Source: Paenibacillus lentus (lineage in GTDB: Bacteria > Bacillota > Bacilli > Paenibacillales > Paenibacillaceae). From it: a stretch of DNA of 64,000 nucleotides. The notes below the pieces were generated by a model. The model was not told where the DNA came from, ran no database searches, and saw nothing but the letters and a program-made list of their open reading frames with translations. Position numbers and translations under genes: made by a program. Within the stretch, counting starts at the first letter, position 1. The number at the start of each line of letters is the position of its first letter. The DNA lies in NCBI RefSeq assembly GCF_003931855.1, contig NZ_CP034248.1, positions 3,100,001 through 3,164,000 of the forward strand, written 5' to 3'. Below, piece after piece: positions 26,449 through 35,903 of this stretch.

Positions 26449-26733
26449 ATGTATAACTGTATGCATTGTGGCAGTGTTTATTTAAGGAAGAAAGATGCAG
26501 ATGAGTGTGCAGCAAAAGAGGTTGAAAGCCCGCTCATTGAAGTTGGCAAAGTATTAGTAGACTATTCTTATGACCAGGAAACAATAATCCGATGCTTTAG
26601 TATGAGAAGAAGGGGACATAGCATCTCTTATTTATTTGAGTGGCTTGAACCTGAAGATAATGAATGGAAATATGTGTTTACCGTGCATAGCAATAAATGT
26701 TTAAAGGAGCAGTTTTTTGATCAATTATTATAA
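26449..26733 (+). CDS. Small zinc-ribbon-like protein
   Basis: A 94-residue protein beginning 'MYNCMHCGSVYLRKKDADEC', with a CxxC and a further Cys that could bind zinc. The remainder ('EWLEPEDNEWKYVFTVHSNK') is acidic and mixed. The SD is weak (GAGAGTG). A strong terminator follows at 26757-26800. It is divergent from the phage operon and may be a host gene or a cargo gene at the element end. I recognise no family. Confidence 0.5.
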   Translation: MYNCMHCGSVYLRKKDADECAAKEVESPLIEVGKVLVDYSYDQETIIRCFSMRRRGHSISYLFEWLEPEDNEWKYVFTVHSNKCLKEQFFDQLL

Positions 26734-26756
26734 AAAAATGTGACAAGCTTTGTTCT

Positions 26757-26800
26757 GCAAGGTGTGCTTTTAGATTAGCGCCTTGCTTTTTAGTTTTTTT
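26757..26800 (+). terminator. Intrinsic terminator after zinc-ribbon gene
   Basis: GCAAGG and CCTTGC form the stem, with extra partial pairing inside, followed by TTTTTAGTTTTTTT. Confidence 0.75.
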
Positions 26801-26866
26801 GATGGTACGATTTTAACGAAGTCAGCAGTTACTTAGAACAAATCCATAATTAAATACTTTAACGTT

Positions 26867-27033
26867 AACTTCGGGGCAGGGTGAAATTCCCTACCGACGG
26901 TGATGACTGCTTCAGCCACTATATGGATGGTTTGAAGCAAGTATAAGTCCGTGACCCGTATGCACTTCATAATAAGCATGCGGCTGAGCCGGTGAGATTC
27001 CGGGACCGACAGTATAGTCTGGATGGGAGAAGT
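26867..27033 (+). promoter_or_regulatory. FMN riboswitch (RFN element) of the riboflavin operon
   Basis: All conserved blocks are present in order: TTCGGGGCAGGGTGAAATTC, CCGACGGTGATGAC, AAGTCCGTGACCC, GGCTGAGCCGGTGAGATTCC, GACCGACAGTATAGTCTGGA and the closing GGGAGAAG. FMN binding turns off rib transcription through the terminator at 27277-27317. The expression platform is unusually long, about 240 nt between aptamer and terminator. Confidence 0.97.
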
Positions 27034-27276
27034 AAACGCAGAATATATGACGTATTGAGTACGAGTATATTCAGAACAGTCAAAGCATAACTTGCAAGTT
27101 CTAATTTTCACAAAGTTCATTTCGCGGATTGCGGATTATAGCGATCCATTGTGAAATTGAGAGATGCTTGGAGAGTTGGCCGAGTGACGGCGGATTAGGA
27201 AGTTAGTCCTTCTATTACCGTTTGTTTGCTTGTATTCAATTCATGCTTTCACTTTGCGTATCATGAACTCTCATTG

Positions 27277-27317
27277 CCCCATCGGAATTATTCGATGGGG
27301 CTTTTGTATTTATTTTT
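27277..27317 (+). terminator. Riboswitch-controlled terminator before ribD
   Basis: CCCCATCG and CGATGGGG form a perfect 8-bp stem with an 8-nt loop, followed by CTTTTGTATTTATTTTT. It lies 58 nt before the ribD start and is the expected output of the FMN aptamer. Confidence 0.9.
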
Positions 27318-27374
27318 GCATCAGTACAACAGCTGCTCAGTACAGTTTGTCAAGTCAGCGGAGGTGAAACATAC

Positions 27375-28481
27375 TTGGAAATTATTAATGACGAATACTA
27401 TATGAAATTAGCGCTGGATATGGCGAATCGGTCACAAGGGCAAACCGGTGTTAATCCGGTCGTCGGAGCTGTTGTCGTAAGGGATGGCGAGGTCGTCGGG
27501 CTTGGTAGCCATTTGAAGCGCGGAACCCCGCATGCCGAAGTCCACGCGCTGAATATGGCCGGTGAAGCGGCTAAAGGAGGCACCGTGTATGTTACCCTGG
27601 AGCCGTGCAGTCATTATGGGGCGACGCCACCATGCAGTGAAGGCTTGATCAAAGCAGGCGTAAGCCGCGTTGTTGTCGCCTGTGAGGACCCGAATCCTCA
27701 GGTTGCAGGAAGAGGGATCGAGCTGCTGCGGCGCAACGGGATTGAGGTACAGGTTGGTGTACTGCGAGATGAAGCGATCAAGTTGAACCGTAAATTTATT
27801 AAATACATCACGACAAAATTGCCCTATGTTACGATTAAAACCGCGAGCACGTTAGATGGGAAGATCGCTTCAAGAAGTGGAGACAGCAAGTGGATTTCTA
27901 ATGAAGTAGCACGCGAGCGCGTACATACAATGCGCCACCGTCATAACGGGATCATGGTGGGTGTAGAGACGGTCATCGCAGATAATCCTTCATTAACGAC
28001 GAGGTTGACAGTACCTGGAATCTCGCCGATTAGAATCGTCGTTGACTCGAAGCTCCGGATTCCCGATGAAGCGACAATGCTTCACGACGGCGCTGCTCAA
28101 ACGGTCCTGCTTACAACGGCGCAAGCATCCGAAGAAAGACGGGATTCGCTAACCAAGCGCGGTGTGCAAATCATTGTGTGCGGCGAGGGGCCGCAGGTGG
28201 ATCTTCGCTTAGGTTTGGAGAAGCTTGGTGAGATCGGAGTGTCGTCCGTGCTTGTCGAAGGAGGAGGCCGCCTGAACGGCTCTCTGCTTCAGGAGAAGCT
28301 CGTCGATGAAGTGATTCTGTTCCTGGCACCTAAGCTGATTGGCGGCTTGAATGCCCCGGGGAGCTTTGTATTCGACGGCTTTGAGCTGATGAAGGATGCG
28401 GTCGCATTAAGCGACTTAACTGTGGAGCAAATCGGCGACAACGTTTGTATCGCGGGGTATCCTGTCTGGGACGCTAATTGA
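27375..28481 (+). CDS. ribD: Bifunctional riboflavin deaminase/reductase RibD
   Basis: A 368-residue enzyme from a TTG at 27375 (GGAGGTG upstream). It deaminates the GTP-derived diaminopyrimidine and then reduces its ribose, steps two and three of riboflavin synthesis. The N-terminal deaminase domain has the zinc site 'HAEVHA' (His53, Glu55) and 'PCSHYGATPPC' (Cys78, Cys87). The reductase domain starts near residue 150 ('VTIKTASTLDGKIASRSGDS'), with 'VLVEGGGRLNGSLL' in the C-terminal part. It is the first gene of the rib operon, under the FMN riboswitch. Confidence 0.96.
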   Translation: MEIINDEYYMKLALDMANRSQGQTGVNPVVGAVVVRDGEVVGLGSHLKRGTPHAEVHALNMAGEAAKGGTVYVTLEPCSHYGATPPCSEGLIKAGVSRVVVACEDPNPQVAGRGIELLRRNGIEVQVGVLRDEAIKLNRKFIKYITTKLPYVTIKTASTLDGKIASRSGDSKWISNEVARERVHTMRHRHNGIMVGVETVIADNPSLTTRLTVPGISPIRIVVDSKLRIPDEATMLHDGAAQTVLLTTAQASEERRDSLTKRGVQIIVCGEGPQVDLRLGLEKLGEIGVSSVLVEGGGRLNGSLLQEKLVDEVILFLAPKLIGGLNAPGSFVFDGFELMKDAVALSDLTVEQIGDNVCIAGYPVWDAN

Positions 28482-28579
28482 GTGTGCTTATGCTGAACAG
28501 CAATGGAATAAAAGCAAACCCTGCATTACCAATTTAACCCAAGGGGTCAGCGTAGTAAACATCAAAAGGAGGAAGCTGC

Positions 28580-29257
28580 GTGTTTACGGGACTAGTTGAA
28601 GAAGTAGGGGCGATTAAGTCGATCCAGAGCAAAGGCGAAGCGATGATTATCCATATAAATGCAAACGTAGTGACGCAAGGAATGAAGCTTGGCGATAGCG
28701 TGGCTGTTAACGGAGTTTGCCTGACGGCAACGCAATTCGACCGTTCATCTTTTACAGTTGATGTCATGCCGCAAACGTTTCGCAACACGAATTTAAGCCA
28801 GCTTAGATCGGGCAGCAAAGTGAATTTGGAGCGGGCAATGGCTGCAGATGGTCGCTTCGGCGGACATATCGTTCAAGGACATGTGGACGGAGTAGGAACG
28901 ATCACAGGGATTAAGCAGGATCAGAATGCGGTTGTATTTGAAATAACTCCTGCGGAGAAAGCCTTGTTTAAATACATCATTCCCAAAGGCTCCATTACCA
29001 TTGACGGGATAAGCCTAACGGTAGTTGCAGCAGAAGGGAATAGTTTCAGCGTATCGATTATTCCACACACGTTGGCAGAAACCGTGCTTGCCTATAAACG
29101 TCAGGGTGATTCAGTGAATTTGGAATGTGACATACTTGGCAAATACGTCGAGCATTTGCTCGTCTTCGGCAAGAGCAATACGACTAAGCCGGCAGGGACG
29201 GAAGTTCCATCGCCAGGTATTGATATGCCATTCCTAATGAAGAACGGGTTTGCATGA
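28580..29257 (+). CDS. ribE: Riboflavin synthase, alpha subunit
   Basis: A 225-residue protein from a GTG with AGGAGGAAG upstream. It catalyses dismutation of two 6,7-dimethyl-8-ribityllumazine to riboflavin. Two lumazine-binding domains are visible: the first opens 'MFTGLVEEVGAI' and includes 'DSVAVNGVCLTA'; the second has 'HIVQGHVDGVG' and 'GSITIDGISLTVV'. Its length and duplicated fold match the family. It is the second gene of the operon; the naming follows Bacillus usage, where ribE is the alpha subunit. Confidence 0.96.
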   Translation: MFTGLVEEVGAIKSIQSKGEAMIIHINANVVTQGMKLGDSVAVNGVCLTATQFDRSSFTVDVMPQTFRNTNLSQLRSGSKVNLERAMAADGRFGGHIVQGHVDGVGTITGIKQDQNAVVFEITPAEKALFKYIIPKGSITIDGISLTVVAAEGNSFSVSIIPHTLAETVLAYKRQGDSVNLECDILGKYVEHLLVFGKSNTTKPAGTEVPSPGIDMPFLMKNGFA

Positions 29258-29305
29258 CTCGCTTTAATTTAAATATATAAAACAGCTAGAGGAGGGGCAT
29301 GAATC

Positions 29306-30538
29306 ATGAGTGACATTCAATTGGATCGGGTAGAAGAAGCCATATACGACCTTATGCGCGGCAAAGTGATTATTGTTGTCGATGATGAGGATCGGGAGAA
29401 TGAAGGGGATTTTGTGGCACTTGCCGAGAAGGCAACGCCGGAAGTCATCAATTTCATGATTAAAGAAGGACGCGGGCTTGTCTGTATGCCGATTACGGCG
29501 GAGAGAGCGGAAGAACTGGATTTAAAACCGATGGTTGCGCAAAATACCGATTTTCACGGTACGGCTTTTACCGTATCGATCGACCATATCGATACGACAA
29601 CGGGAATCTCCGCGCACGAACGTTCATTAACGGTGAAGGCGGTCATGGATCCGGACGCAAAGCCTTCCGACTTCCGGAGACCGGGACATATGTTTCCGCT
29701 TATAGCAAAGAAAGGTGGCGTTTTGCGGCGAGCGGGTCATACGGAAGCTGCTGTCGATTTGGCGCGGATGTGCGGATCGTATCCAGCCGGAGTCATCTGC
29801 GAGGTTATTAAGGAAGATGGCACCATGGCTCGATTGCCCGATCTTGTTGAAATCGCCAAACAATTTGACTTGAAGCTCATTAGTGTGAAGGATTTAATCC
29901 ACTACCGGAACGAGAAGGAGAAGCTCGTTACCCGCGAGGTAGAAGTACGTATGCCTACCGATTATGGCGAGTTCCGCGCAATTGCATACAGTAATGACGT
30001 AGACTCCAAGGAGCATGTAGCCCTTGTCAAAGGAGAAATCAGCGGTGAAGAACCCGTGCTCGTTCGGGTGCATTCCGAATGCTTGACTGGAGACGTTTTC
30101 CATTCGCATCGTTGTGATTGTGGTCCGCAATTCGAAGCGGCGCTACAGCAAATTGAGGATGCGGGTAAAGGAGTCCTGCTGTACATGCGCCAAGAAGGAC
30201 GGGGCATTGGGCTGATTAATAAGCTGAAGGCGTACAAGCTGCAGGAGCAAGGGCTCGATACCGTGGATGCCAATTTGAAGCTTGGTTTCCCGGCCGATTT
30301 GCGGGATTATGGAATAGGGGCACAAATTTTGAAGGATCTTGGCGTGCGAAAGATCCGGCTTCTTACTAACAACCCTCGAAAAATTACCGGACTTGAGGGC
30401 TACGGGTTGGAGGTCGTCGAGCGGGTGCCAATCCAGATGAAGGAAAATGAAGACAACAGCAATTATTTGCATACGAAGCAAAAGAAGCTTGGACATCTCC
30501 TCAGCTTTGATATTATCGAGCAAAACGAACAGCAATGA
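29306..30538 (+). CDS. ribBA: Bifunctional DHBP synthase / GTP cyclohydrolase II
   Basis: A 410-residue fusion; the ATG follows GGAGGGG. Residues 1-200 are 3,4-dihydroxy-2-butanone-4-phosphate synthase, with '[13 protein letters not shown]' and '[15 protein letters not shown]'. The C-terminal half is GTP cyclohydrolase II with the zinc ligands in '[19 protein letters not shown]' and the '[10 protein letters not shown]' block. It supplies both precursors entering the pathway. It sits third in the operon. Confidence 0.97.
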   Translation: MSDIQLDRVEEAIYDLMRGKVIIVVDDEDRENEGDFVALAEKATPEVINFMIKEGRGLVCMPITAERAEELDLKPMVAQNTDFHGTAFTVSIDHIDTTTGISAHERSLTVKAVMDPDAKPSDFRRPGHMFPLIAKKGGVLRRAGHTEAAVDLARMCGSYPAGVICEVIKEDGTMARLPDLVEIAKQFDLKLISVKDLIHYRNEKEKLVTREVEVRMPTDYGEFRAIAYSNDVDSKEHVALVKGEISGEEPVLVRVHSECLTGDVFHSHRCDCGPQFEAALQQIEDAGKGVLLYMRQEGRGIGLINKLKAYKLQEQGLDTVDANLKLGFPADLRDYGIGAQILKDLGVRKIRLLTNNPRKITGLEGYGLEVVERVPIQMKENEDNSNYLHTKQKKLGHLLSFDIIEQNEQQ

Positions 30539-30605
30539 AACTAGAAGCTCAGATTAAATATTTTAATATATTAAATAAATAACAAACTAATGGAGGAATT
30601 GAATT

Positions 30606-31073
30606 ATGGCACAAGTATTTGAAGGTCATCTCGTCTCGGAAGGTTTAAAATATGGTATCGTGGTTGGCCGTTTTAATGAGTTTATTACGAATAAGTTGTT
30701 AAGTGGGGCGCTAGATGCCTTGAAACGCCATGGCGTCAAGGATGAGGAAGTGAACGTAGCTTGGGTTCCGGGAGCCTTCGAAATTCCATTTGCTGCACAA
30801 AAAATGGCCGAAAGCGGAAAATATGATGCGGTTATTACGCTCGGCACGGTGATTCGTGGCTCAACTTCCCATTATGATTACGTATGTAACGAAGTCGCTA
30901 AAGGAGTGGCGGCGATCGGTCTGAAAACAGGCGTCCCAACGATTTTCGGCATCGTGACGACGGAGAATATTGAGCAAGCGATCGAACGCGCAGGCACTAA
31001 GGCAGGGAACAAAGGCTGGGATGCAGCGATGGCTGCCATCGAAATGGCTAACTTGACGAATTTGCTAAAATAG
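30606..31073 (+). CDS. ribH: 6,7-dimethyl-8-ribityllumazine synthase
   Basis: A 155-residue protein (AUG start, TGGAGGAATT upstream). It condenses the RibBA and RibD products into lumazine and normally forms a 60-subunit capsid around riboflavin synthase. Family motifs are '[17 protein letters not shown]', '[14 protein letters not shown]' and '[17 protein letters not shown]' with the catalytic His. It is the last gene of the operon and is followed by a strong terminator. Confidence 0.97.
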   Translation: MAQVFEGHLVSEGLKYGIVVGRFNEFITNKLLSGALDALKRHGVKDEEVNVAWVPGAFEIPFAAQKMAESGKYDAVITLGTVIRGSTSHYDYVCNEVAKGVAAIGLKTGVPTIFGIVTTENIEQAIERAGTKAGNKGWDAAMAAIEMANLTNLLK

Positions 31074-31084
31074 TGCTTATTTAA

Positions 31085-31117
31085 TGTAGTACCCTTTTTA
31101 GGGTACTGCATTTTTTA
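31085..31117 (+). terminator. Terminator of the riboflavin operon
   Basis: TGTAGTACCC and GGGTACTGCA pair over 10 bp (one G.U) with a 6-nt loop, followed by TTTTTTATTT. Confidence 0.9.
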
Positions 31118-31176
31118 TTTAATTCGCGTGTTCAAAGGAAGGCCTTTTGAACTGCCTCTAGGGTGGAGGATGTCCA

Positions 31177-31974
31177 TTGACGACAGTAACCTATAAGCTG
31201 GATACCTTTGAGGGTCCGCTGGATCTGCTGCTGCATCTGATCGATAAGGCAGAGGTCGACATATATCAAATTTCGGTAAGTGAAATCACTGATCAATATT
31301 TGGAGTATTTGGATAATATGCAGGAGCTGGAGCTGGAAATTACGAGCGAGTTTTTGGTGATGGCCGCTACGCTGTTGTCCATAAAGAGCAAACAGCTCCT
31401 ACCTAAGCCGCCTGTGATCGAATTCGACGACGATTTCGATTATTTGATGGAGGACGAGGAGGATCCGCGAGACGAGCTGATTCGGAAGCTGGTTGAGTAT
31501 CGCAAGTACAAGGGAATCGCCGAGCATCTGCATGAGCGGGAATGGGAGCGAAGCCTTATCTTTACGAAAGAGGCTGAGGACTTGACTCCTTTCATGCCTG
31601 AGGTCATTGAAAATCCGGTTAAAGGTTTGCATGCCGCCGATTTGATCGCTATGTTCCAGAAGGCTCTGCGCCGCGCCGTAAAACGTAGCTCTGTTGCTCG
31701 TATCCATCGGGACGAAATTTCCGTCAAGGATCGGATTCGCGATGTCGTTTCTGCGCTGGAGCGTATGGGAAAAGGGGGCAGGCTGCTATTTTCCAAGCTG
31801 CTGCACCCGGAAATGTATCGGCATGAGATCGTCGTAACCTTTCTAGCGATTTTGGAACTAATGAAAATGAAGCAAATCGTTTGTTATCAGAACAAGCTGT
31901 TTGATGATATTGTGATGGAGTGGAGAGGGGAAGTAAAGGCAGATGAATTATCGGGACTTGAAATCGATTATTGA
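31177..31974 (+). CDS. scpA: Segregation and condensation protein A
   Basis: A 265-residue kleisin from a TTG with GGTGGAGG upstream. ScpA bridges the SMC head domains and, with ScpB, forms the condensin that organises and segregates the chromosome. The N-terminus 'YKLDTFEGPLDLLLHLIDKA' is the family signature; the C-terminal winged helix ('RHEIVVTFLAILELMKMKQI') binds the SMC head. The stop lies 32 nt inside scpB, so the two are translationally coupled. Confidence 0.96.
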   Translation: MTTVTYKLDTFEGPLDLLLHLIDKAEVDIYQISVSEITDQYLEYLDNMQELELEITSEFLVMAATLLSIKSKQLLPKPPVIEFDDDFDYLMEDEEDPRDELIRKLVEYRKYKGIAEHLHEREWERSLIFTKEAEDLTPFMPEVIENPVKGLHAADLIAMFQKALRRAVKRSSVARIHRDEISVKDRIRDVVSALERMGKGGRLLFSKLLHPEMYRHEIVVTFLAILELMKMKQIVCYQNKLFDDIVMEWRGEVKADELSGLEIDY

Positions 31975-32548
31975 GGGATTGCTGTTTCTGGCTGGGGAAG
32001 AAGGCCTTAGCGTAAAGCAGCTGGCAGAAGTCACCGAACAGCGTCAAGATATCATTACCGATGCTCTGTTGGATATGAAAGCATCATTTGAAAGGGAGGG
32101 CCGAGGACTGCAAATTGTTCAACTTGCGGGAACCTATCAGCTGGCTACTTTGCCGGAGCATGCACCGTTTTTTGAAAGATTGGCATATTCGCCATCCCGT
32201 TCATCCTTGTCTCAAGCGGCATTGGAGACGTTATCCATTATTGCTTATCGTCAGCCGATTACTCGCATTGAGGTGGAAGAGATCCGAGGGGTCAAATCGG
32301 AGCGAGCGATTCATACGTTGGTGAACAAGGATTTGATTCAAGAGGTAGGACGTGCCGAGGCGATTGGACGGCCGATTTTATATGGAACAACACCAGCTTT
32401 TTTAGATTATTTCGGGCTTGGCAGTCTGGAGGATCTACCGGATCTGACCGAGTTTGAAAATACCGACCAGCTAGAGGAAGAAACACAGCTTCTGTTCCAG
32501 AAGCTGGAGGAGCAGCAGCTTACATTTGACGACGTAAAAGAGGATTAG
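31943..32548 (+). CDS. scpB: Segregation and condensation protein B
   Basis: A 201-residue protein with two winged-helix domains. The second is visible at 'QAALETLSIIAYRQPITRIE' and 'IRGVKSERAIHTLVNKDLI', the family core. It works as a dimer on the ScpA kleisin in the SMC complex. Its start overlaps scpA by 32 nt, with GGAGAGGGGAAG before the ATG. The C-terminal tail is acidic and Gln/Glu-rich. Confidence 0.96.
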   Translation: MNYRDLKSIIEGLLFLAGEEGLSVKQLAEVTEQRQDIITDALLDMKASFEREGRGLQIVQLAGTYQLATLPEHAPFFERLAYSPSRSSLSQAALETLSIIAYRQPITRIEVEEIRGVKSERAIHTLVNKDLIQEVGRAEAIGRPILYGTTPAFLDYFGLGSLEDLPDLTEFENTDQLEEETQLLFQKLEEQQLTFDDVKED

Positions 32549-32630
32549 CCTGCCAAAAAACGAATGATTTCCTTTTTTTGAAGCATACTATTTCAAGATG
32601 TTCATTTGAATTGGTATGGAGGGCTTTCCT

Positions 32631-33344
32631 GTGTGGATTTGGCTCGGAGTCATCCTGATCCTGCTGCTTGTAATCATCGCTGTAGTCATTATCTTGTTAT
32701 CTCCGATTAAGTTCCACTTGGTTGTTCGCAAAGTGAAACAGAATGAAGCTGTTCAGCTTGAGGTGACGATGCTTTATGGGGTGATCCGGCTTCGTTACGA
32801 AATCCCTTCAATCATATTTAAAAATATGAAAGATGGTTTTAAAGTGGAGCAGCAAAGCTCGAGCAATCTATTGAAAAGTCGGACGGCCAGCAGTGAGCAG
32901 GATATTAATAAGGATAAAATTCGCTCTTGGGTAGATCAATTTTATGACTTACTGCAAGCGACGAAGGGACTTAAAAAGTGGACGGCAAGTACGTTAAAGC
33001 ATATCTCCTTTCATCGATTGGATTGGTCCACGAATGTGGCTCTATCGGATGCAGCCTATACGGCAACTTTATCAGGGGCCCTGTGGGGCTTAAAAACGAC
33101 CTTAATTGGTGGGTTGTCATGCTACATAGATCTAAAGCAGAGGCCTAGGTTGTTTGTTGTGCCGGTCTTTGACAAGCCGCCGTTATTCGCGACCGAAATG
33201 GAAATCAATGGGGAAATACGCTGCGTACGCGCGTTGCATGCTGGATTCGTACTTATTGTTCGGGTATTAAAAATAAAAGGCGGTTTTCAAAAATGGCTGA
33301 GTATCGCCGCCCGAGGACAAAAAAAAGGGAGTTCGCGGTCTTAA
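32631..33344 (+). CDS. DUF2953 membrane protein
   Basis: About 237 residues from a GTG at 32631, whose SD (GGAGGG) overlaps the upstream ATG at 32616, so that ATG is not the likely start. One N-terminal membrane segment ('LGVILILLLVIIAVVIILL') is followed by 'SPIKFHLVVRKVK', as in DUF2953 proteins found next to scpAB and ytfJ in sporulating Firmicutes. The rest is probably on the outer or cytoplasmic face and basic. Its function is unknown; synteny suggests a link to sporulation. Confidence 0.8.
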   Translation: MWIWLGVILILLLVIIAVVIILLSPIKFHLVVRKVKQNEAVQLEVTMLYGVIRLRYEIPSIIFKNMKDGFKVEQQSSSNLLKSRTASSEQDINKDKIRSWVDQFYDLLQATKGLKKWTASTLKHISFHRLDWSTNVALSDAAYTATLSGALWGLKTTLIGGLSCYIDLKQRPRLFVVPVFDKPPLFATEMEINGEIRCVRALHAGFVLIVRVLKIKGGFQKWLSIAARGQKKGSSRS

Positions 33345-33457
33345 TGGATCGGCGGGCTCCTTTTGTTCTTCAACCCACGCATATTCCGCTTCCTGGCTGC
33401 GCAAACTGTAGGAGTGAAGGTAGTTCTTATTATTTAGTTTGAAGAGGAGGAATAATC

Positions 33458-33928
33458 ATGTCAGATCATCCGATCCAAGGGTTAATGCAAACGGCTATGG
33501 AAAACATCAAGGATATGGTTGATGTCAATACGATTGTCGGCGAACCGGTGGAAACCCCGGACGGCAGCGTCATTTTGCCGATAAGCCGCGTTGGCTTCGG
33601 ATTTGCTGCGGGAGGCAGTGATTATAATGTGGATGGAAATAGTGGTGCCTCATCCAGCTCATCAGATAAAGTGCGTCCATTTGGTGGAGGTAGCGGGGGA
33701 GGCGTGTCGATCAATCCGATTGCATTTCTCGTTGTAGGCCAGCAGGGTGTGCATATTGTTCCGCTGGATAACCAAACTCATCTGTTTGAGAAAATGATTG
33801 ATGCCGTCCCTTACGTAATGGATAAAATTCAATCCATGATTCCTAGTAACAGTGCAGGAACGTCTCAGAATGCTGCAAATCAAGGTAATCCTAATGATCA
33901 TCAAAACAATGGAAATATGTACAGCTAA
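33458..33928 (+). CDS. ytfJ: Sporulation protein YtfJ (GerW family)
   Basis: A 156-residue protein; the ATG follows GAGGAGG. The family core 'VDVNTIVGEPVETPDGSVIL' and 'ISRVGFGFAAGGSDY' are clear, with a Gly/Ser-rich insert and 'INPIAFLVVGQQGVHIV'. In Bacillus this forespore protein (GerW) is needed for normal spore germination. The C-terminal tail is Asn/Gln-rich. It is monocistronic, with a terminator directly after. Confidence 0.92.
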   Translation: MSDHPIQGLMQTAMENIKDMVDVNTIVGEPVETPDGSVILPISRVGFGFAAGGSDYNVDGNSGASSSSSDKVRPFGGGSGGGVSINPIAFLVVGQQGVHIVPLDNQTHLFEKMIDAVPYVMDKIQSMIPSNSAGTSQNAANQGNPNDHQNNGNMYS

Positions 33929-33952
33929 ACACTTAGAGAAGCCGATGAGGTT

Positions 33953-33991
33953 GACCGATCCTTTCCGCCATTTCGGAAGGGGTCTTTTTTT
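33953..33991 (+). terminator. Terminator after ytfJ
   Basis: GACC-GAT-CCTTTCCG pairs with CGGAAGG-GGTC around a short loop, followed by TTTTTTTT. Confidence 0.9.
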
Positions 33992-34071
33992 GCCGGGATA
34001 AGTGGACATACTCCCCTTATTTCCCGCATATAGTGTACAAGTATTAGCGCATATAGCGGAGGAGTTTCATA

Positions 34072-35241
34072 ATGATAAAACGGTCGATATTTCGCTTTAG
34101 CTTCACAGGAATGATGGTCATATCGCTACTGCTGACCGCAGGTTCCAGTGTTGGAGCTGTAGAAAATAACAAACCTCGTCCACCAAGTATGAATGCCCGG
34201 GCCGCTTCTTTGATTGATGTGAAGTCAGGCCGAATTCTGTACAGCCATCACGGAGACGTTGAAATGCCAGTAGCCAGCTTGACTAAAATTATGACGGCCA
34301 TCGTCGCGATTGAGCATGGGAAGCTGGATGAAATGGTCTCCGTCTCCAAAAATGCTTATCGCAAGGAAGGTTCCTCGATCTATCTGGAGCTGGGGGAAGA
34401 GATGACCTTGGAGAACATGCTGTATGGTCTCATGCTTCGTTCGGGTAATGATGCAGCAACGGCAATTGCCGAGCATGTTGGCGGGTCGGAAGAGGGTTTT
34501 GTTCATTTGATGAATGAAAAGGTAAAAATGCTGGGGCTTAAACATACCCAATTTCGAAATCCTCATGGTCTTGACGCTAAAGGGCATTATTCCTCGGCCA
34601 ATGATCTGGCGGTCATTACCGCCTATAGCCTCCAGAATCCGGTGTTTAAGGAAATTGTAAAAACGCCAAGCAAAAAAGCCCCCAACCCGAATAATCCATG
34701 GGATTATAAGTGGGATAACAAAAATAAAATGCTTCGTTTATATGAAGGAGCAGATGGCGTCAAAACGGGATATACCAAAACTGCGCGACGCTGCCTCGTC
34801 AGCTCGGCAAGCCGTGCCGGGCAGCAGTTAGCTGTCGTTACACTTAATGACGGAGATGATTGGAATGACCATGCAAAGCTGCTTGATTACGGCTTTGCCT
34901 ATTATCCGCTAAAGGAAATCATCGAGGAGGGGCAGCCCGTTCAGAACGAGTTCGTTACCGGCTCCGGATTCAGTTATGCTTTGGCAAGCGGTGAGTTTGA
35001 ACGTATTCAGCGAAAGCTGTTTCTTAAAAACGCGCGGGCAAATGATTTTGGCTACCGTGGGCAGATTATAATCTCGTTAGACGGCCGTCAAATCGGGCGG
35101 GTGCCTATTTATGAGAAAGGCAGCTTCATTCCCTCGCCGGATCCGGCGAGGGGCAAACCGACATCCAGGTTTGTGATTGCCAGGGGAAGCTTGGGAAATG
35201 CGTTTACTGCAGTCATTAGATCACTGTTTTTTGTAGATTAG
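34072..35241 (+). CDS. dacB: D-alanyl-D-alanine carboxypeptidase, sporulation type
   Basis: A 389-residue penicillin-binding protein; the ATG follows GCGGAGGAG. A signal peptide covers about residues 1-30 ('MVISLLLTAGSSVGA'). Catalytic motifs are SxxK ('ASLTKIM'), SxN ('RSGNDAA') and KTG ('VKTGYTKTARRC'). It trims cortex peptidoglycan side chains, controlling cross-linking. Identification as dacB rather than dacF/dacA rests on the conserved order dacB-spmA-spmB-rluB-res. Length is close to Bacillus DacB. Confidence 0.9.
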   Translation: MIKRSIFRFSFTGMMVISLLLTAGSSVGAVENNKPRPPSMNARAASLIDVKSGRILYSHHGDVEMPVASLTKIMTAIVAIEHGKLDEMVSVSKNAYRKEGSSIYLELGEEMTLENMLYGLMLRSGNDAATAIAEHVGGSEEGFVHLMNEKVKMLGLKHTQFRNPHGLDAKGHYSSANDLAVITAYSLQNPVFKEIVKTPSKKAPNPNNPWDYKWDNKNKMLRLYEGADGVKTGYTKTARRCLVSSASRAGQQLAVVTLNDGDDWNDHAKLLDYGFAYYPLKEIIEEGQPVQNEFVTGSGFSYALASGEFERIQRKLFLKNARANDFGYRGQIIISLDGRQIGRVPIYEKGSFIPSPDPARGKPTSRFVIARGSLGNAFTAVIRSLFFVD

Positions 35242-35273
35242 ATTACTTACCCTGTGGGAGAGGGGCTGATCAT

Positions 35274-35897
35274 GTGGTTAATAAAATTTGGCTAGGGCTT
35301 ATCGTCGTTGGTTTTGCCTTTGCAGCGATAAAAGGGGATATTAATCTTGTCACGCAGGCAGCGTTTGAGGGGGCAGCCACCGGGGTAACCGTGTGCTTCG
35401 GACTGATCAGCGTCCTGGTCTTCTGGATGGGCATGATGCGCATGGCTGAGGATGCCGGACTTGTCAAAGCAATATCCAAGCTGCTTGGGCCGGTCGTTAC
35501 CTATTTATTCCCTGACGTGCCAAAAGAGCATCCGGCGATGGGATATATACTTTCGAACATGAGTGCCAATTTGCTAGGTTTAGGAAATGCCGCGACTCCT
35601 ATGGGGATAAAAGCGATGCAGGAATTGCAGAACCTTAATCCAGATAAGGAGACTGCCTCGGCTGCAATGTGTACGTTGTTAGCATTGAATACGGCTAGTA
35701 TCACATTGATTCCGACGACACTGATCGCGATTCGGCTTAACTTTGGCTCTGCCAACGCAGCGGAAATTGTCGGCTCTACGTTGTTAGCTACAGCGATCGC
35801 AACAATGGCAGCTATTATTGCCGACCGCTGGTATCGAAACAGAACCTTTCGTCGAACTCCGAATCCGCCTGCTTCTCCATTAACTTTGAAGAGGTGA
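35274..35897 (+). CDS. spmA: Spore maturation protein A
   Basis: A 207-residue membrane protein from a GTG (GGAGAGGGG upstream). It carries the nucleoside-recognition/Gate domain with 'AFEGAATGVTVCFGLISVLV' and 'MSANLLGLGNAATPMGIKAM'. In Bacillus SpmA and SpmB are required for full dehydration of the spore core. It is followed after 6 nt by spmB and preceded by dacB, the normal sigma-E operon. Confidence 0.95.
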   Translation: MVNKIWLGLIVVGFAFAAIKGDINLVTQAAFEGAATGVTVCFGLISVLVFWMGMMRMAEDAGLVKAISKLLGPVVTYLFPDVPKEHPAMGYILSNMSANLLGLGNAATPMGIKAMQELQNLNPDKETASAAMCTLLALNTASITLIPTTLIAIRLNFGSANAAEIVGSTLLATAIATMAAIIADRWYRNRTFRRTPNPPASPLTLKR

Positions 35898-35903
35898 TCG
35901 TCC

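Noticed and set aside
27170..27240. tRNA-Ser gene in the rib leader
   Set aside because: Only the 5' end and part of the D-arm resemble tRNA; no anticodon arm, T-arm or CCA-side acceptor strand was found.
34026..34057. Sigma-E promoter for dacB
   Set aside because: The only candidate -10 overlaps the SD, leaving no room for a transcript start before the gene.
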